64,000 nucleotides of DNA, taken from assembly GCA_030848545.1 (NCBI GenBank), contig JAVDCA010000014.1, positions 105,611 to 169,610 of the forward strand. Direction: 5' to 3'. This DNA is from Astrobacterium formosum. GTDB lineage: Bacteria > Pseudomonadota > Alphaproteobacteria > Rhizobiales > Xanthobacteraceae. The notes beneath the pieces are model-generated. The model was not told the origin of the DNA. It worked only from the letters and a program-made list of their open reading frames with translations, and searched no databases. This document shows, piece after piece, positions 36,415-46,024 of the stretch (its first letter is position 1; the number at the start of each line of letters is the position of its first letter). Made by a program: the position numbers and the translations under genes.

Positions 36415-37377
36415 TCACAGGCCCGCCATGGCGGCGCCGACCCGCAGGATCAGTGACGGCGTCTTGGCCGGATGCCGCCGCGCCGCGTCCCACGCCATCG
36501 CGAGGCCCAACCGTCGCGCCCCGTTGCGATAGGCCTGCACGGCGCAATAGCTTTGCAGGTCCGTGACCGCTTCGGAGCGAGCACTTGCGAGATCCGCCGG
36601 CGACAATCGTGCCCGGATGCCGGGATCGCCATAGATCGCGTCGAGCGCCGGCTTGAAGTCGTCGAAACGGCGCTGGTTGCGCATCATCACGCTGACGGCG
36701 TGAACCCGATAGTCCATCACCCACTCGGGCAGGTAGTGGATCGGGCCGAGCGTCGCGAGCCGGCACCAGAGATGCCAGTCTTCGCACAGGGACAGTTCAG
36801 GCGCGAAGCCGCCGAGCCGTTCGAAGGCGTCGCGCGCGACGATCACGACGCCGCCATTGATGATGAAATTGCCGCGCACGAGCGTGTCGAGAATGTTCCC
36901 GGAGGGCCGCGCGCCGCGATCCAGAACCATGCGTCGCATACCGGCGACGAACGGATGCCCGAGCGGCCGGCCAGCCGCATCGATGCGGCAATGACGTCCA
37001 TAGATCGCGACGGCGCTCGGATCGCGGCTCGCGGCCGCGAGCAGACGGGCGGCGGCGCCCTCGGCGAGACGGTCATCGGCGTCCAGGAACAGGAGCCATC
37101 GCGTGCGCGCGCACGCGGCCCCGGCATTGCGGGCGCGGGACACGCCGCGGCCGGGGTTCGTCAGCAGGCGAACACGCGGCTCTGCCAGAGCAGAGACGGC
37201 GGCATGGGTTTCGTCCTCGGAACCGTCGTCCACCACGACGACACGGTCGACGGCATCTCCTTGCCCGAGGGCCGAGCGGACCGCCTCGATCACATAAGGC
37301 ATGCCATTGCGCACGGCGATCACTACCGTGATCGCGTCCAAGACCGTTGCACGCACGGGCGGATTCTTAGCGGCCAT
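36415..37377 (-). CDS. Glycosyltransferase family 2
   Basis: A 320-residue GT-A fold transferase. The N terminus ITVVIAVRNGMPYVIEAVRSAL and VVVVDDGSEDET bind the nucleotide sugar. The D-x-D motif is in WLLFLDADDRL; GVSRARNAG, INGGVVIVARDAFERLGGFAPELSLCEDWHLWCRLA (landmarks GGFAPELSLCEDW) contain the ED catalytic-base region. No membrane helix is clear. I chose the ATG at 37377, overlapping the stop of the upstream GT2 gene by 11 bases, as in coupled genes; an ATG at 37407 is also available. It probably adds one sugar of the repeat unit at the cytoplasmic face. Donor unknown. Confidence 0.88.
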   Translation of the reverse strand: MAAKNPPVRATVLDAITVVIAVRNGMPYVIEAVRSALGQGDAVDRVVVVDDGSEDETHAAVSALAEPRVRLLTNPGRGVSRARNAGAACARTRWLLFLDADDRLAEGAAARLLAAASRDPSAVAIYGRHCRIDAAGRPLGHPFVAGMRRMVLDRGARPSGNILDTLVRGNFIINGGVVIVARDAFERLGGFAPELSLCEDWHLWCRLATLGPIHYLPEWVMDYRVHAVSVMMRNQRRFDDFKPALDAIYGDPGIRARLSPADLASARSEAVTDLQSYCAVQAYRNGARRLGLAMAWDAARRHPAKTPSLILRVGAAMAGL

Positions 37378-38296
37378 GAATGACACTGTACTCCGCATGC
37401 CGGCCACCCATCAGGGCGACGAGCTTGCCGATCACCCGCGCGCCGAGCCGCGCGCCCTCGAAGCGCCGCCGCGGATGCCAGGCGAAAATCGTCATATTGA
37501 AGAGCGCCACCGCGAGGGCGCCGACGATCTTGGCACTCTCGGTCGCAAACGAGAACCCGGGCGGCCGGCGCTTCAGATTGATCAGCGTGTCGGTATTGCC
37601 GACCCAGAAGGCCCGCTTGATCATCCAGCCCGCCGAGCATCGCGACGCCGGCAGTTCCTCGCTCACGATGGCATCGGCCGCCCAGGCGAAACGGCGGCCC
37701 TCGAGCTTAAGGCTGACCAGCAGGTCCTTGTCCTCGCCGCCCATCAGGGCATATTCGGGATCGAACCAGGGCGCCGGGCGCGACCGGAACAAGTCGGCGC
37801 GAAAGAGGATATTGCTGGTCGCATCCACCAGGTCGATGGGACCGGTCGGCGTCTTCTTGTAGTCGGGCTGGTTTGCACGGACCACGTAGTCGGGCACGGT
37901 CGTTTCGAAGACGCGACGCACCGGCCCGCCGACCACATCGGCCGCATAGGTGGCCTGCACCTGCAACAAGGCGGCAAGCCATGCCGGGTCTGGCCATTCA
38001 TCGTCATCGATCATGACCAGGAACTCGGCCGTCGGATCCGCAACACAAGCCGCCACCAGGGCGTTGCGGGTGTGGGAGATGCCGCGCTTCTCAACCACGA
38101 CGGACGTCAGCGGCAGGCCGTAGCCTTCGGTGATGAGCCTTTCGCACACCGCCATGCCCTGGCGCTGGTCACTGTCGTTATCGGCCACGACGACGCGGAC
38201 ATCGCGGTCGCGCTGAAGGTCCGGCAGGGCGCGCAGGCATCGTTCGAGCCACAGCGGCCGCCGGAACGTCGGAATACCAATGATGACCTGCGCCAT
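37367..38296 (-). CDS. Glycosyltransferase family 2 (ExoM/ExoO-like)
   Basis: A 309-residue GT-A enzyme. It opens MAQVIIGIPTFRRPLWLERCLRAL, followed by VVVADNDSD, KRGISHTRNALVAAC and FLVMIDDDEWPDPAWLAAL (landmark MIDDDEWPD), which is the D-x-D region; LMGGEDKDLLVSLKLEGRRF holds the ED base motif. This layout matches the rhizobial ExoM/ExoO succinoglycan glucosyltransferases. The ATG at 38296 has a GAGGG site nine bases upstream; the open frame to 38392 is not family-like. It overlaps the next GT2 gene, so both are coupled, and both lie downstream of the exporter genes. Confidence 0.88.
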   Translation of the reverse strand: MAQVIIGIPTFRRPLWLERCLRALPDLQRDRDVRVVVADNDSDQRQGMAVCERLITEGYGLPLTSVVVEKRGISHTRNALVAACVADPTAEFLVMIDDDEWPDPAWLAALLQVQATYAADVVGGPVRRVFETTVPDYVVRANQPDYKKTPTGPIDLVDATSNILFRADLFRSRPAPWFDPEYALMGGEDKDLLVSLKLEGRRFAWAADAIVSEELPASRCSAGWMIKRAFWVGNTDTLINLKRRPPGFSFATESAKIVGALAVALFNMTIFAWHPRRRFEGARLGARVIGKLVALMGGRHAEYSVIHGR

Positions 38297-38554
38297 GTCG
38301 GAACCCTCGATCGCTGTTGGGGCGGCATCGCGCCATGCAAGATTCCCACCGCGCCACCACTGAACGCGGGAACTCGGGCACCGTGATGGCAAGGTCGTGC
38401 ACAGGAAATAGGCGCTCGTCGGCGCTTCACGGCCTGCAATGCACGGCGTCTGGAATCCGAATGTCTACAGTGCATCGACGAAGGGTTTGTGAAGCGCTGC
38501 CGTTCAAGGCGTCTGACGGGCGCGATCAGGAACAAGCCATTAGGGGCAAGGGCG

Positions 38555-39862
38555 TCAGCGCTCGCGGAAAGCCTTGGTGATCTGGTCCTTGAGCGGCTTC
38601 ACCAGGTAGGACACGACCGTGCGGTCGGTGGTGCGGATGAAGGCTTCGACCGGCATGCCGGGAACAAGCTGCAACCCGTTCAGGCGCGCGAGTTCCTCGC
38701 CCGGCAGCCCGATGCGCACCACATAGAAAGAAACGCCCGAGCGCGCGTCCTGCGTGGTATCGGCAGAGATGCGCGTCACGACGCCGGTGATCTCCGGCGT
38801 GGTGCGCTGGTTGAACGCGGCGAAGCGGATCACGGCCGGCTGCCCATACATCAACTGGTCGATGTCCTGCGGCACGATCCGCGTCTCGACGCTCAGTTCG
38901 TCCGCCTCCGGCACGATCAGCATCAGGGGCTCGGTGGCGCTAGCGACGCCGCCGACAGTGTGGATGGCGAGCTGGTGCACGACGCCGTCCTGGGGAGCCC
39001 GAATATCGATGCGGCGCAACTGGTCCTCGGCGGCGACCCGGCGCTCCACGAACTCGGCGGTCTTGCCCTGGATCTCGCGCAGCTCCTTCGATACTTCGCT
39101 GCGCAGTTCCTGGTCGATCTGGAGAATCTGGAGTTCGACTTCGGTCGCCCTGCCCTTCGCCTCGGCGGCACCGGCGATGAGCTGGTTGCGCTCGCCGTCG
39201 AGCCGCACCGCCTCGCGTTCCAGCGCGGTCACCCGCGAGATCGGCACCAGCTTCTTGGCCCACAGGATTCTGACTCCTTCGAGTTCGCGGTTGATGAGCT
39301 CGATTTCGCGTTTTTTCGCCGCCGCCTGGCCGACGAGGCCCTGGACCTGCTCACCCAGTTGCAGAATGCGTTCGCGCAATTGCGCCTTCTGGCCCAGTCG
39401 CGCGGTCTTGCGGAAATCGAACAGCTTCTGCTCACCCTGAAGGATGCGGTCGATCTCGGCCGTGCCGGCGCGACCCGTGAGCGCCGGCGGGAAGATCACC
39501 CCATCGGCGCCGTCGCGTTCGGCCTCCAGGCGGGCTTGGCGCGCCGCCAGTTCGTCGAGATTCTTGGACACGATGGCAAGATTGGCCCGCGTCAACGTGT
39601 CGTCAAGACGCACCAGCACGTCGCCTGCCCTGACGCGCGCACCCTCGCGTACGTTGATCTCCTTGACGACGCCGCCGGTCGGGTGCTGCACCTTCTTGAC
39701 GTCGTCGCTCACCACCAATGTGCCGGAGGCGATCACGGCGCCGGACAATTGCGTCGTCGCCGCCCAGCCGCCGACCGCGCCGCACAGCAGGACGAGCAGC
39801 ACCATGCCGGCGAGCACGTGCTTCCGGGTCGACAGGCGGGCGTCGCTCTTGGATGCACTCAC
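38555..39862 (-). CDS. prsE: Type I secretion membrane-fusion protein (HlyD/PrsE family)
   Basis: The periplasmic adaptor linking the ABC exporter to a TolC-like outer-membrane channel. The 435-residue protein has one N-terminal membrane helix (about residues 17-36), a barrel/lipoyl half-motif VQHPTGGVVKEINVREGARVRAG (landmark HPTGGVVKEINVREG), a long alpha-helical coiled-coil hairpin at about 95-275, the second lipoyl half IDIRAPQDGVVHQL, and a C-terminal beta domain. It starts with GTG overlapping the TGA of the ABC gene (GTGA). Likely cargo are the RTX proteins at 29524 and 61049. No TolC homologue is encoded nearby. Confidence 0.92.
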   Translation of the reverse strand: MSASKSDARLSTRKHVLAGMVLLVLLCGAVGGWAATTQLSGAVIASGTLVVSDDVKKVQHPTGGVVKEINVREGARVRAGDVLVRLDDTLTRANLAIVSKNLDELAARQARLEAERDGADGVIFPPALTGRAGTAEIDRILQGEQKLFDFRKTARLGQKAQLRERILQLGEQVQGLVGQAAAKKREIELINRELEGVRILWAKKLVPISRVTALEREAVRLDGERNQLIAGAAEAKGRATEVELQILQIDQELRSEVSKELREIQGKTAEFVERRVAAEDQLRRIDIRAPQDGVVHQLAIHTVGGVASATEPLMLIVPEADELSVETRIVPQDIDQLMYGQPAVIRFAAFNQRTTPEITGVVTRISADTTQDARSGVSFYVVRIGLPGEELARLNGLQLVPGMPVEAFIRTTDRTVVSYLVKPLKDQITKAFRER

Positions 39863-41637
39863 GGCACGGACCCGATCACGTCAGGGACAAGCTTGAGATC
39901 TGCGAGCCTGGCCGGCGCCGGCCGCAGGACCTTGCGCAGCACCTCGTCCTTGGGACCGAAGGCCTGGACTTGGCCGCCATTGAGCGCCAGCACCATGTCG
40001 ACGCCCATCAGCGCCGACGGACGGTGCGCGACCACGATGACGATGCCGCCGCGGCGGCGGACGCCGAGAATCGCGTGGGTCAGGGCCTGGTCGCCGTCGG
40101 CGTCGAGATTGGAATTGGGCTCGTCGAGGACCACCAGGAACGGATCACGGTAAAGCGCCCTGGCGAGCGCAAGGCGCTGGCGCACACCGGCCGACAGATC
40201 GATGCCGGCCTCACCGACAGGGGTGTCGTAACCGTCGGGTAGCCGCAGGATCAGTTCGTGCACGCCGGCCGCCCGGCTGGCGGCCAGGATGGCGGCGGGA
40301 TCGGGATCGGGCTCGAAGCGGGCAATGTTATCCGAGACCGAACCTTCGAACAGTTCGATCGTCTGCGGAACGTAGCCGACATGACGCCCCAGGCTGTCCG
40401 GCGTGCATTGGTCAAGCGCGGCGCCGTCGAGCCTGACCTTGCCGCGAACCGGCGGCCAGACGCCGACCAGCGCCCGCGCCAGCGAAGACTTTCCCGAGCC
40501 GGTCGGCCCGATGATACCGAGCCCCTGCCCTTTTTCGAGACGGAAACGCACGTCGTTGACCACAAGCCGCACCTGCCCCGGCGGCGCGACGCTGAGCCCT
40601 TCCACCGAGAGATCGCTGGCGGGTGCCGGCAACGGCATCGGCTGCCCGTTGCTGTCGAGACGGCGCATAAGGTCGCCGATATGGCGCCAGCTCTGGCGTG
40701 CGCCCATGAAGCTGCGCCAATGGGCGACGGCGAGCTCGACGGGCGCCAGCGCCCGCGACGTCAGGATCGAGGCCGCGATGATGATGCCCGCCGTCGCCTC
40801 CTCGCGAATGACCAGATAGGCTCCGACCGCGAGGACGGCAGATTGCAGCGCCATGCGCAGGACGCGCGAGAACGCCCCGAAACCGCCGGTGACATCCGCG
40901 GCCGACTGGTGGGCGGCCATGTAGCGGCCATTGATCTCGCTCCAGCGCTCCGCCATGCGCCGCGCCATGCCCATCGCCTGCAGGACTTCGCCGTTGCGGC
41001 GGCTCGCCTCCGCGAGAGACGAACGCAGCGCCCCCAGCGCCGCCACTTTACGGGCGGGTGATCGCGACATGAATTCCGTCGACAGCGTGACGGCGAGCAG
41101 GATCACCGCGCCGACGAGGCCGGCAATGCCGATCCAGACGTGGAAGGCGAAGCACAAAGCGAGATAGACGGGCATCCACGGCAGATCGAACAGCGCGGTC
41201 GGACCGGCGCTAGCCAGAAACCCGCGCACCTGGTCGAGATCGCGGAGCGGCTGCAAGCCCCTCGCCGAAGCCTCGCGACCAAACGGCGGCCTGATCAGCG
41301 CGTCATAGACCCTGGTACTCAGAACATCGTCGACGTCGCGTGCGACCCGTACCAGGATGCGTGTCCGGATGAGGTCGAGAAGGCCCTGGAATGCATACAA
41401 GACGGCGACGATGACGACGAGCCCAACCAGCGTCGGTACGCTGCGGCTCGGCAGCACCCGGTCATAGACCTGCAGCATGAACATGGAGCCGGAGAGCAGC
41501 AGGATATTCAGCGCACCGCTGAACACGCCGACCGCCACGAAGGTGTTACGGCACATCGACAACGCGGAGGTAGGACCGGATGTCCTGCTGTTTTCCGCCT
41601 GCTTGCTCGATGTCTGAACGGACGCGTGACCGGCCAC
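39859..41637 (-). CDS. prsD: Type I secretion ABC transporter (PrsD/HlyB family)
   Basis: A 592-residue ABC exporter for unfolded RTX proteins at the inner membrane. The membrane domain (about residues 30-310) opens CRNTFVAVGVFSGALNILLLSG, then YDRVLPSRSVPTLVGL, typical of the PrsD/AprD group. The ATPase has Walker A GPTGSGKSS, Q-loop YVPQTIELF, signature LSAGVRQRLALARAL, Walker B LVVLDEPNSNLD and switch His in VAHRPSAL. The start is uncertain: the open frame continues far upstream as non-coding sequence, no ATG fits, and I propose the GTG at 41637, giving the family's usual length. It is coupled to prsE. Confidence 0.9.
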   Translation of the reverse strand: MAGHASVQTSSKQAENSRTSGPTSALSMCRNTFVAVGVFSGALNILLLSGSMFMLQVYDRVLPSRSVPTLVGLVVIVAVLYAFQGLLDLIRTRILVRVARDVDDVLSTRVYDALIRPPFGREASARGLQPLRDLDQVRGFLASAGPTALFDLPWMPVYLALCFAFHVWIGIAGLVGAVILLAVTLSTEFMSRSPARKVAALGALRSSLAEASRRNGEVLQAMGMARRMAERWSEINGRYMAAHQSAADVTGGFGAFSRVLRMALQSAVLAVGAYLVIREEATAGIIIAASILTSRALAPVELAVAHWRSFMGARQSWRHIGDLMRRLDSNGQPMPLPAPASDLSVEGLSVAPPGQVRLVVNDVRFRLEKGQGLGIIGPTGSGKSSLARALVGVWPPVRGKVRLDGAALDQCTPDSLGRHVGYVPQTIELFEGSVSDNIARFEPDPDPAAILAASRAAGVHELILRLPDGYDTPVGEAGIDLSAGVRQRLALARALYRDPFLVVLDEPNSNLDADGDQALTHAILGVRRRGGIVIVVAHRPSALMGVDMVLALNGGQVQAFGPKDEVLRKVLRPAPARLADLKLVPDVIGSVP

Positions 41638-41783
41638 CGCGATGGAACTTTTTTGTTGAAGTTGATCTCTACTGCAACCACCATTGTCCAGTCGCGTAAA
41701 CAAGTGGTTATGCGATTCCGGATTTGATTGTTGCGATGGCGGGCGTCCGTGTCCCCGACAGCGCCGGTCATCCATCCTGGCCA

Positions 41784-43166
41784 CTATGGTGGCTTGCACT
41801 CGTAGAAGACCGAGCCGCGCATGGTCGCCGAACCCTCGACGCAATGGCCTGGATCGGTGACCGGACCTTCGACCACGAAGTCGTAGGGCTGGGTGCCGAC
41901 CATCAACACGTAGCGGCCGGCCGGCAGGGCAAAGGCGGGATCCTCGGCGCGCACATAGACCATCTCCGGGCTTTCCTTGACCGGCATGACCCGAAAATCG
42001 AAGCCGGTGTCGCGAATGAGCCAAGTGTCCTTGGCGGGCTGTGTCCACACCACCTTGCCCTGCGGGTCGAAGCCCATCAGGCGCGAGATCTTGGCCGCGA
42101 ACTTGACCGGAATGCGCTCCGGCGCGGCGACGATCAGCTCGCGCCGGAAGACCAGGAAAGTCACCTTGCCGTCCGGCAGCACGGTGCGGGATCGCTTGAC
42201 GATCTGCTGCAGGTGCTTGGCGCGTGGATCGACCGGCTCCGTGGCGATCGGTTCGAGCTCGACCAGGCGGCCATCGCGGATCGCATAGACGCCGAACATG
42301 GTCGGCAGGGCGATCTGCCCGTCCGCAATTCGAACGCTCGCCGGACCTTCGACAGGAGGCCGCGCCGCTTCCTCGTGGCCTGGTCCCGGCGCTGCAGGCG
42401 CAGGTACGGCGGTCGAACTCGAAGAGCCTCCGGATCCGAAACCGACGCCGGGAATGCCCTGGCCGGCGATCAGCGCATAAATCGTGACCCCGGCCAGCGA
42501 CGCGATCGTGAGCTGGACGAGAAAAGCAGTGCTGGCCAGAATCCTTTTCGCCACCGGCGGCGGTGGCGGGTCGGCCTGCCGGGAAGCGGTATCGGCTGCA
42601 ATGAGATCGATGTCGTAGATCGCGGCGTCCCGGTGGCGCAGATAGCGCGCCGGCGGCATGATCAGCTCCCGATACGGCCGATCGAAGCCTGAACCCTGTT
42701 CTGGCGGCTCGTCCGCCGGCGACGCTTCCGCCTCGTCTTCGCGGGGCTCGAAACCCATGCCGCCATCGACGGGGCGCAGCCGTTCATGGGATCCACCGAT
42801 ATCGGCCTCCGGGCCCGAACCGACGTGGCTCGCATCCTCGGATCGTTCCGGCAGGTCGGCGGTGGCGGCGGCGCCTGCCGGGCTGGAGCGCACCTCACGG
42901 TAAAGCTTTTGGAGCGACCGATCCTTTTCCGCGAATTCAGCCTCCAAGCGTAAGATCGCGGCCTCCAGGCTGGCCAGGTGCCCCCGAATCTCGCCGACGC
43001 TGAGATAGGGACGCTGCAGTACGGCCTGCTTCTGCAAGGCCGCGCGCGCGGCGTCATAGATGTCCTGCCGGGTCAGGCCGCTGCCCCGGCTCGCTTCGAT
43101 GCGGCGCGCCAGCAACTCATGGAAATCAAAGTCGGACAAGCGGTTGCCGTCAATAAATGTGGCCAT
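41784..43166 (-). CDS. Uncharacterised single-pass membrane protein beside the type I exporter
   Basis: A 460-residue protein I do not recognise. Residues 1-205 are predicted cytoplasmic, with a helical coiled-coil-like stretch (about 55-95: SLEAAILRLEAEFAEKDRSL) and an acidic low-complexity linker. One membrane helix lies at about 208-234. A Gly/Ser/Pro linker follows, then a periplasmic beta-rich domain (about 280-460) ending in the conserved tail QPYDFVVEGPVTDPGHCVEG...ECKPP with a Cys pair. The same tail survives as a gene remnant at 10966-11154. The gene lies 146 bases upstream of prsD on the same strand. Two-sided topology beside a secretion system suggests an accessory or signalling role, unproven. 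Confidence 0.75.
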   Translation of the reverse strand: MATFIDGNRLSDFDFHELLARRIEASRGSGLTRQDIYDAARAALQKQAVLQRPYLSVGEIRGHLASLEAAILRLEAEFAEKDRSLQKLYREVRSSPAGAAATADLPERSEDASHVGSGPEADIGGSHERLRPVDGGMGFEPREDEAEASPADEPPEQGSGFDRPYRELIMPPARYLRHRDAAIYDIDLIAADTASRQADPPPPPVAKRILASTAFLVQLTIASLAGVTIYALIAGQGIPGVGFGSGGSSSSTAVPAPAAPGPGHEEAARPPVEGPASVRIADGQIALPTMFGVYAIRDGRLVELEPIATEPVDPRAKHLQQIVKRSRTVLPDGKVTFLVFRRELIVAAPERIPVKFAAKISRLMGFDPQGKVVWTQPAKDTWLIRDTGFDFRVMPVKESPEMVYVRAEDPAFALPAGRYVLMVGTQPYDFVVEGPVTDPGHCVEGSATMRGSVFYECKPP

Positions 43167-43299
43167 TCTCGTCACGTAACATAACGTAACAACACCTCGC
43201 ATCAACAAGATGGCGGGGCGTCCCGATTCGGCTCGTGCAGGTCCCTCCCCAGATAGACCCTTCCGCAGCGCTCGTCGCGACAGTGGACCGGGGCGCCGC

Positions 43300-43692
43300 T
43301 CAGGGCCGACGAGTGCCGGGCAAAGCGCGGTGCCGGCCGGCCTTGAGGCGGGCCACCGCCGTCGTGAGCGCGGCGCCCAGGAGGGCGCCGGCGGCACTGG
43401 CCAGGAAGTCACTTAAGGTTGCGTCGCGGCCCGGGACCCAAAGCTGGCCAATTTCGAGCACGGCCGCGATCAGCACGAGGCCGCAGGCGGCGAGAAACCC
43501 GCGCAGAGGGGGACACACGACGGCCAGCACTCCGGCCACCACGAAATAGGCGCAGGCGTGCTCCAGCGTACGGCCGCCACCGGTTTTCGGCCGCAGGTCT
43601 CCAGGGATCCAGGAGAGTACCACGATGGCGGTGACGCCGATGACGGCGGCGACAACCAACCAACGCAGATCGAGGCGCGATCTGACGCTCAC
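43300..43692 (-). CDS. VanZ-like membrane protein, copy 2
   Basis: A 130-residue protein with four short hydrophobic helices and the VanZ pattern: LSWIPGDLRP, then TLEHACAYFVVAGVLAV and VLIAAVLEIGQLWVPGRDATLSDFLASAAGALLG (landmarks LEHACAYF, LEIGQLWVPGRDATLSDF). The same spacing of His, Glu-Gln, Arg and Asp residues is present in the VanZ-like protein at 34760. The ATG overlaps the end of the GDP-fucose synthase gene by four bases (ATGA), so it is co-translated with the fucose genes. Function unknown; linkage to envelope polysaccharide genes is the only clue. Confidence 0.82.
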   Translation of the reverse strand: MSVRSRLDLRWLVVAAVIGVTAIVVLSWIPGDLRPKTGGGRTLEHACAYFVVAGVLAVVCPPLRGFLAACGLVLIAAVLEIGQLWVPGRDATLSDFLASAAGALLGAALTTAVARLKAGRHRALPGTRRP

Positions 43693-44684
43693 CGGGCGGC
43701 ACCCGCCTCGACGACCCCGCGGGCCGGCTCGGCGGCAGCGTGCCGGGCGAGGAAATCCGCGTAGGCAGCGGCAAGCCCCTGCCGGAGCGGAATCTGCGCC
43801 CGCCAGCCCATGTCGGCGAGCCGCGAGACATCGAGGAGTTTGCGTGGCATCCCGTCGGGACGGGAGGTGTCGAACTCGAGTTCGCCGCGGAAGCCGACCA
43901 CGTCGGCGACGAGGCGGGCGAATTCCGCGATGGTGACATCGGTGCCGGTGCCGACATTGAGGAAACCGTCGCCCGAGTAGCGTTGGAGCATGAATACGCA
44001 GGCGTCGGCGAGATCGTCGACGGCCAGGAACTCACGCCGCGGCGTCCCCGTCCCCCACACGGCGACCCGCGGGGCACCGGTGATCTTGGCCTCATGGAAA
44101 CGCCGGATCAGCGCCGCCGGCACGTGGCTGTACTCGGGATGGTAGTTGTCGCCTGGCCCGTAAAGGTTTGTCGGCATCGCGGAAATGAAGTCGGCGCCGT
44201 ACTGGCGTCGATAGGCCTGCGTGAGCTTGATGCCGGCGATCTTGGAAATGGCGTACCACTCATTGGTAGGTTCGAGCGGACCGGTCAGAAGCGCCTCCTC
44301 GGTGATCGGCTGGGGCGCGAGGCGGGGATAGATGCAGGACGAGCCGAGAAACAGGAGCTTTTTGACGCCGGCATCAAAGGCGGCGCCGATCACGTTGAGG
44401 GCGATGGCGAGATTGTCGGCGAGAAAATCCACCGGATGGGAATTGTTGTGGGCGATGCCGCCGACCTTGGCGGCGGCGGCGATCACCACGTCCGGAGCCT
44501 GCGCCGCCATCCAGGCGCGCGTCGCCTGCCGGTCGGTCAGGTCGAGCTCGGCCTTGCGGGCGGTCAGGATGGTGCAGGATTCGCGCCCGAGGCGGCGCAC
44601 CAGGGCGGAGCCGACCATGCCGGCATGGCCGGCCACGTAGACGCGCCGGCCGGCAAGCGGAAACAGGACGGCAGCCTCAGTCAT
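43689..44684 (-). CDS. fcl: GDP-L-fucose synthase
   Basis: Epimerises and reduces GDP-4-keto-6-deoxymannose to GDP-L-fucose with NADPH. The 331-residue extended SDR shows [16 protein letters not shown] at the NADPH site, [39 protein letters not shown] with the catalytic Ser and Cys, and [11 protein letters not shown] with the Tyr-x3-Lys pair; [23 protein letters not shown] (landmark [14 protein letters not shown]) is the substrate loop. The start overlaps the end of gmd by eight bases. Together they supply GDP-fucose, which the fucosyltransferase-like protein at 53711-54730 could use. Confidence 0.95.
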   Translation of the reverse strand: MTEAAVLFPLAGRRVYVAGHAGMVGSALVRRLGRESCTILTARKAELDLTDRQATRAWMAAQAPDVVIAAAAKVGGIAHNNSHPVDFLADNLAIALNVIGAAFDAGVKKLLFLGSSCIYPRLAPQPITEEALLTGPLEPTNEWYAISKIAGIKLTQAYRRQYGADFISAMPTNLYGPGDNYHPEYSHVPAALIRRFHEAKITGAPRVAVWGTGTPRREFLAVDDLADACVFMLQRYSGDGFLNVGTGTDVTIAEFARLVADVVGFRGELEFDTSRPDGMPRKLLDVSRLADMGWRAQIPLRQGLAAAYADFLARHAAAEPARGVVEAGAAR

Positions 44685-45747
44685 TGCGGTTGCGCCTCGT
44701 CTGTTCGTGTTGGACGCGCTTCAAATCGGCCTCGACCATCTCGGCGACCAGATCCTCGAAGCGGGTGGTGTGGCGCCAGCCGAGGCGTTGATGGGCCTTG
44801 GAGGGATCGCCGAGCAGGAGATCGACCTCGGTCGGCCGGAAATAGGCCGGATCGATGGCGACCACAACCTCGCCCGTTCGGGCGTCGCGCCCCTCCTCCG
44901 CGACCCCCTGCCCGGTCCACTCGATGGCGCGGCCCACGCAGGCGAAGGCTTTTTCGGTGAACTCGCGCACGGAGTGCTTCTCGCCGGTGGCCAGGACGTA
45001 GTCATCGGGGGCGTCCTGCTGCAGGATGCGCCACATGCCCTCCACATAATCGCGCGCATGGCCCCAGTCGCGCTCGGCGTCGAGATTGCCGAGATAGAGC
45101 CGCGATTGCAGACCGAGCTCGATCGCCGCCACCGCGCGGGTGATCTTGCGGGTCACGAAGGTCTCGCCGCGGGTCGGGCCCTCGTGGTTGAACAGGATGC
45201 CGTTGGAGGCGTGGAAGCCGTAGGCCTCGCGGTAGTTGACCGTGATCCAGTAGGCGTAGAGTTTCGCCGCCGCATAGGGCGAGCGCGGATAGAACGACGT
45301 CGTCTCCCGCTGCGGCACCTCCTGGACGAGGCCGTAGAGCTCCGAGGTCGAGGCCTGGTAGAAGCGGGTGTGGTCCTTCAAGCCCAGGATGCGCATCGCC
45401 TCCAGGAGCCGCAGGGTCCCGAGGCCGTCGGCGTTGGCGGTGTATTCGGGGGTCTCGAACGACACCTGGACATGGCTCTGGGCGGCGAGGTTGTAGATCT
45501 CGGTGGGCTGCACTTCCTGGATGATGCGGATCAGGTTCGTGGCGTCGGTCATGTCGCCGTAGTGGAGCGACAGCCGCACGTCGGGATCGTGGCGGTCCTG
45601 GTAGAGGTGGTCGACGCGTTCGGAATTGAACGAGGACGAGCGCCGCTTGATGCCGTGCACCCGATAGCCCTTGGCGAGCAGGAGCTCGGCCAGATAGGCG
45701 CCGTCCTGGCCGGTGACGCCGGTGATCAGCGCGGTCTTGTCGGTCAT
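44677..45747 (-). CDS. gmd: GDP-mannose 4,6-dehydratase
   Basis: Converts GDP-mannose to GDP-4-keto-6-deoxymannose, first committed step to GDP-fucose. The 356-residue SDR protein has [19 protein letters not shown] at the NADP site, the diagnostic [27 protein letters not shown]-like [26 protein letters not shown], the catalytic [12 protein letters not shown] STSELYG, and [10 protein letters not shown] with Tyr-x3-Lys. The ATG at 45747 has AGGGA about ten bases upstream; the open frame to 45813 is not family-like. It starts a long - strand run that continues into fcl, a VanZ-like gene and perhaps the exporter genes. Confidence 0.96.
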   Translation of the reverse strand: MTDKTALITGVTGQDGAYLAELLLAKGYRVHGIKRRSSSFNSERVDHLYQDRHDPDVRLSLHYGDMTDATNLIRIIQEVQPTEIYNLAAQSHVQVSFETPEYTANADGLGTLRLLEAMRILGLKDHTRFYQASTSELYGLVQEVPQRETTSFYPRSPYAAAKLYAYWITVNYREAYGFHASNGILFNHEGPTRGETFVTRKITRAVAAIELGLQSRLYLGNLDAERDWGHARDYVEGMWRILQQDAPDDYVLATGEKHSVREFTEKAFACVGRAIEWTGQGVAEEGRDARTGEVVVAIDPAYFRPTEVDLLLGDPSKAHQRLGWRHTTRFEDLVAEMVEADLKRVQHEQTRRNRND

Positions 45748-46024
45748 TGCAAAAGTCCCTGTCGTGATCGCCCACCCGACACACCGGCGGCGGCGCGGAC
45801 AGCCGTCGAACACCCCGAGAAAGCCAGTCGGACCCGCAACTTAACACATTATGGCGGCGGGCCTGCTGGCGAACCGGCGTCAATGTTAATATGCAGCACC
45901 ATAACGTTCGATTGCCGCGCGTCTAACGAAATTTGTTATGCTTCCTCATCACCGCGCGATACGGTGACGGCCCCGGCGGGGTGCTCGATCCCGCCGGCCA
46001 GGGACCCCGAACAGGGCTTCATTC
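45748..46024. other. Divergent promoter region between gmd and the WcaI-like gene
   Basis: A 277-base gap with AT-rich core around 45840-45950 and short imperfect inverted repeats, among them TCACCG and CGGTGA about 75 bases before the WcaI-like ATG. It should hold promoters for both strands. I cannot assign exact -35/-10 elements. Confidence 0.4.

Noticed and set aside
41638..42048. N-terminal extension of the ABC exporter by 137 residues
   Set aside because: Arg/Gly-rich shadow of the upstream membrane-protein gene; family members begin near residue 138 of that frame.
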